DNA of 64,000 nucleotides. Source: Oenanthe sinensis (lineage: Eukaryota > Streptophyta > Magnoliopsida > Apiales > Apiaceae). A program made the position numbers and the translations under genes. The notes under the pieces are model-generated. The model worked only from the letters and a program-made list of their open reading frames with translations, was not told where the DNA came from and ran no database searches. Of this stretch, positions 62,588 through 64,000 are shown piece by piece (within the stretch, counting starts at the first letter, position 1; each line of letters starts with the position of its first letter). The stretch covers positions 66,527,501-66,591,500 of the forward strand of contig CM053810.1 in NCBI GenBank assembly GCA_028671895.1. Reading direction: 5' to 3'.

Positions 62588-63375
62588 TTAAGGCCTGAAA
62601 CCAGCGTCCACGACCAAGTTATGTCCAGTGACAAACTGAGAAACCTCACTAGCAAGAAACAACACTGCATCAGCCACATTTCTCAACCCCCTTTTAAAAA
62701 ATTCATCCACTCGAATGCCTTCTCAACTCCTTCTTCATTAGTCTGCATCCAGTTGCACATCAGTGGCGTTCCTATTGGCCCAGGCGATACACAATTCACC
62801 CTTATCCCGTGCTGTCCCAGCCCTCTACTTGCGCACCTCATCAACCCCACCACTGCCTGCTTCGACAATACGTAGTCTATGGGTCTTGCAGCATCTGTAT
62901 TGGCCACCACGCTTGACGTACACACTATGCTCCCCTTAACACCACATTCCACCATGGCACGTGCAGCATGCTTCACACAAGCAATCATCCCGTCAACATT
63001 GATAGCAAAGAGCTTGTCGGATGCTTCAAGATCCAACTCCAGGATGCTTTGTTCACTGCTGCTCATACTGCGGACTCCGGCATTGCTAAACATGATTTCT
63101 AGCTTGCCATGAGTCTTAACAGTGGTATCCACCAGGGATTTGACCTGCTGCTCATCACTTACATCGCACTTGATGAAGGTGCAGCAATGAGAGCCGATTG
63201 ATGAGGCAACTTCAAGACCCTTTTCTTCTTGAACATCAGCGATCACCACAGATTGTGCACCGTGATCTGCAAAGTGGCGAGCCGTTGCCTCACCGATGCC
63301 ACTGGCTCCGCCAGTGATAATCACCACTTTGCCTTCTAATAATAATTTCTTATTGCATAATACAGGGGAGTTCAT
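62588..63375 (-). CDS. Short-chain dehydrogenase/reductase (SDR110C-like) with a 3' frameshift
   Basis: This is a classical NAD(H)-dependent SDR like plant secoisolariciresinol or xanthoxin dehydrogenases; the substrate is unknown. Visible features are the Rossmann motif TGGASGIG (21-28), Asp47 after the second strand (favours NAD over NADP), NAG (98-100), catalytic Ser154/155 and the pair Tyr168/Lys172 in YVLSK, then VNCVSPGPIGTP. The first frame stops after FLKGG at 62683. The family C-terminus (RNVADAVLFLASEVSQFVTG, then HNLVVDAGF) continues in another frame to a stop at 62588-62590. The shift lies in a T6-A4-G5 tract (about 62687-62701), a typical place for slippage or a sequencing error. 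Without it the protein would be about 263 aa, the normal length. If real, it removes the conserved C-terminal strand. Confidence 0.88.
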
Positions 63376-63411
63376 TTTCTGCTACCTGTAAACAGACATG
63401 AATGGGCGTTG

Positions 63412-63421
63412 CATTTATATC
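63412..63421 (-). promoter_or_regulatory. Likely TATA box of the dehydrogenase gene
   Basis: GATATAAATG on the minus strand lies about 40 bp upstream of the ATG at 63375. The leader would be very short unless an intron lies just before the ATG (an acceptor-like TTTACAG precedes it). Confidence 0.45.
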
Positions 63422-64000
63422 AGTTCAGGACGGCAGATTTTAAGAAATATTCTAGGTCAAACACACAATCTCTAAAACATCAACCTCTAAAACACACAAT
63501 CTAAACATTCTGTATCAAGCATCTTCACTTTTGGCGCTACATGAGAGGTTACATTCTCTTAGGTTCACATCATCTTATTAAATAACAGCCATTTCAACTA
63601 CGCTTTTACCTGTAAGATCAATATACTATTATTCTATTATCATTGTTTTTAATTGAATAACTATGATTATGTATAATATTAGTTTATTCTTAGTTTTACA
63701 AATATATAGCATCTCATTATACAAGATGCCATATATCAACATGCTCATACTCTTAATTAGTTAATTGTTGCTGAGTTGCTACTTTGTTTCTTCAATTCCT
63801 TTATTTATTAAGATAATAATTACTAAAATAACTACAAATTGTATTTTCCTTGGATTTGTTTGCTTCTACTTCTAGCCTCTCGCTGCATAAATCAGAGTAT
63901 TTATATTCAAGACATTAGTTGGGCCAGAAAAACTATGCAAAAGAGTTGTAATAAACTAATTCAAGCATACAACACAATATAAACAAATCTGCTCCCTCAG
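63422..64000. other. Upstream region of the dehydrogenase gene
   Basis: AT-rich, no gene seen. An imperfect short repeat of AAACACACAATCTAAA and related words occurs at about 63458-63507. Confidence 0.45.

Overview
This is a plant nuclear window, almost certainly from a eudicot. Genes are split by many short AT-rich introns with GT-AG, GC-AG and one AT-AC boundary. The protein families are plant-specific: pectate lyase, HIR/SPFH protein, GH28 polygalacturonase, NPF transporter, HD-Zip I factor, GnTI with a plant-type stem, and a plastid HPP protein. The DNA between genes is AT-rich and full of MITEs, LINE, Copia, SINE and CACTA debris. The HD-Zip protein recalls carrot-type homologues, so an asterid such as an Apiaceae member is my guess, but the sequence does not prove it.

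Layout. 1-3.0 kb: a minus-strand pectate lyase with a 2-nt frameshift. 4.8-7.65 kb: a complete minus-strand HIR1-type gene (286 aa). 9.07-37.64 kb: a tandem segmental duplication. Unit A (9069-21853) and unit B (22728-37644) each carry an intact 393-aa polygalacturonase gene, a decayed NPF4-like transporter pseudogene and a Copia LTR remnant, all minus strand. Between them lies a third, orphan 875-bp copy of the polygalacturonase promoter (21854-22728). Unit A alone carries a nested pair of MITEs. Unit B alone carries a 2.5-kb insert holding a 5'-truncated LINE, and a tRNA-derived SINE near its right edge. 38.2-40.06 kb: an HD-Zip I gene (322 aa, three exons) with a possible upstream ORF. 40-50 kb: a gene-poor, repeat-rich interval. 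50.2-58.75 kb: the plus-strand GnTI gene (18 exons, 445 aa) with a U12-type AT-AC intron and TE-filled introns. 60.0-61.3 kb: a plastid HPP membrane protein (nitrite-transporter-like, four exons, 243 aa). 62.6-63.4 kb: a classical short-chain dehydrogenase with one frameshift near its 3' end.

How the genes relate. The pectate lyase and both polygalacturonases act on homogalacturonan in the cell wall. The pectate lyase looks broken, while both polygalacturonase copies keep their catalytic motifs. The other genes (membrane-microdomain defence protein, growth-related transcription factor, Golgi N-glycan processing, plastid membrane transport, redox metabolism) share no evident pathway.

The most notable items are the complex tandem duplication (orphan promoter, microhomology junction, uneven divergence, repair-like LINE insertion), the AT-AC minor-spliceosome intron in GnTI, and three genes with disabling lesions. 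All exon boundaries were set by eye from splice signals, reading phase and family conservation. No alignment or search was run.
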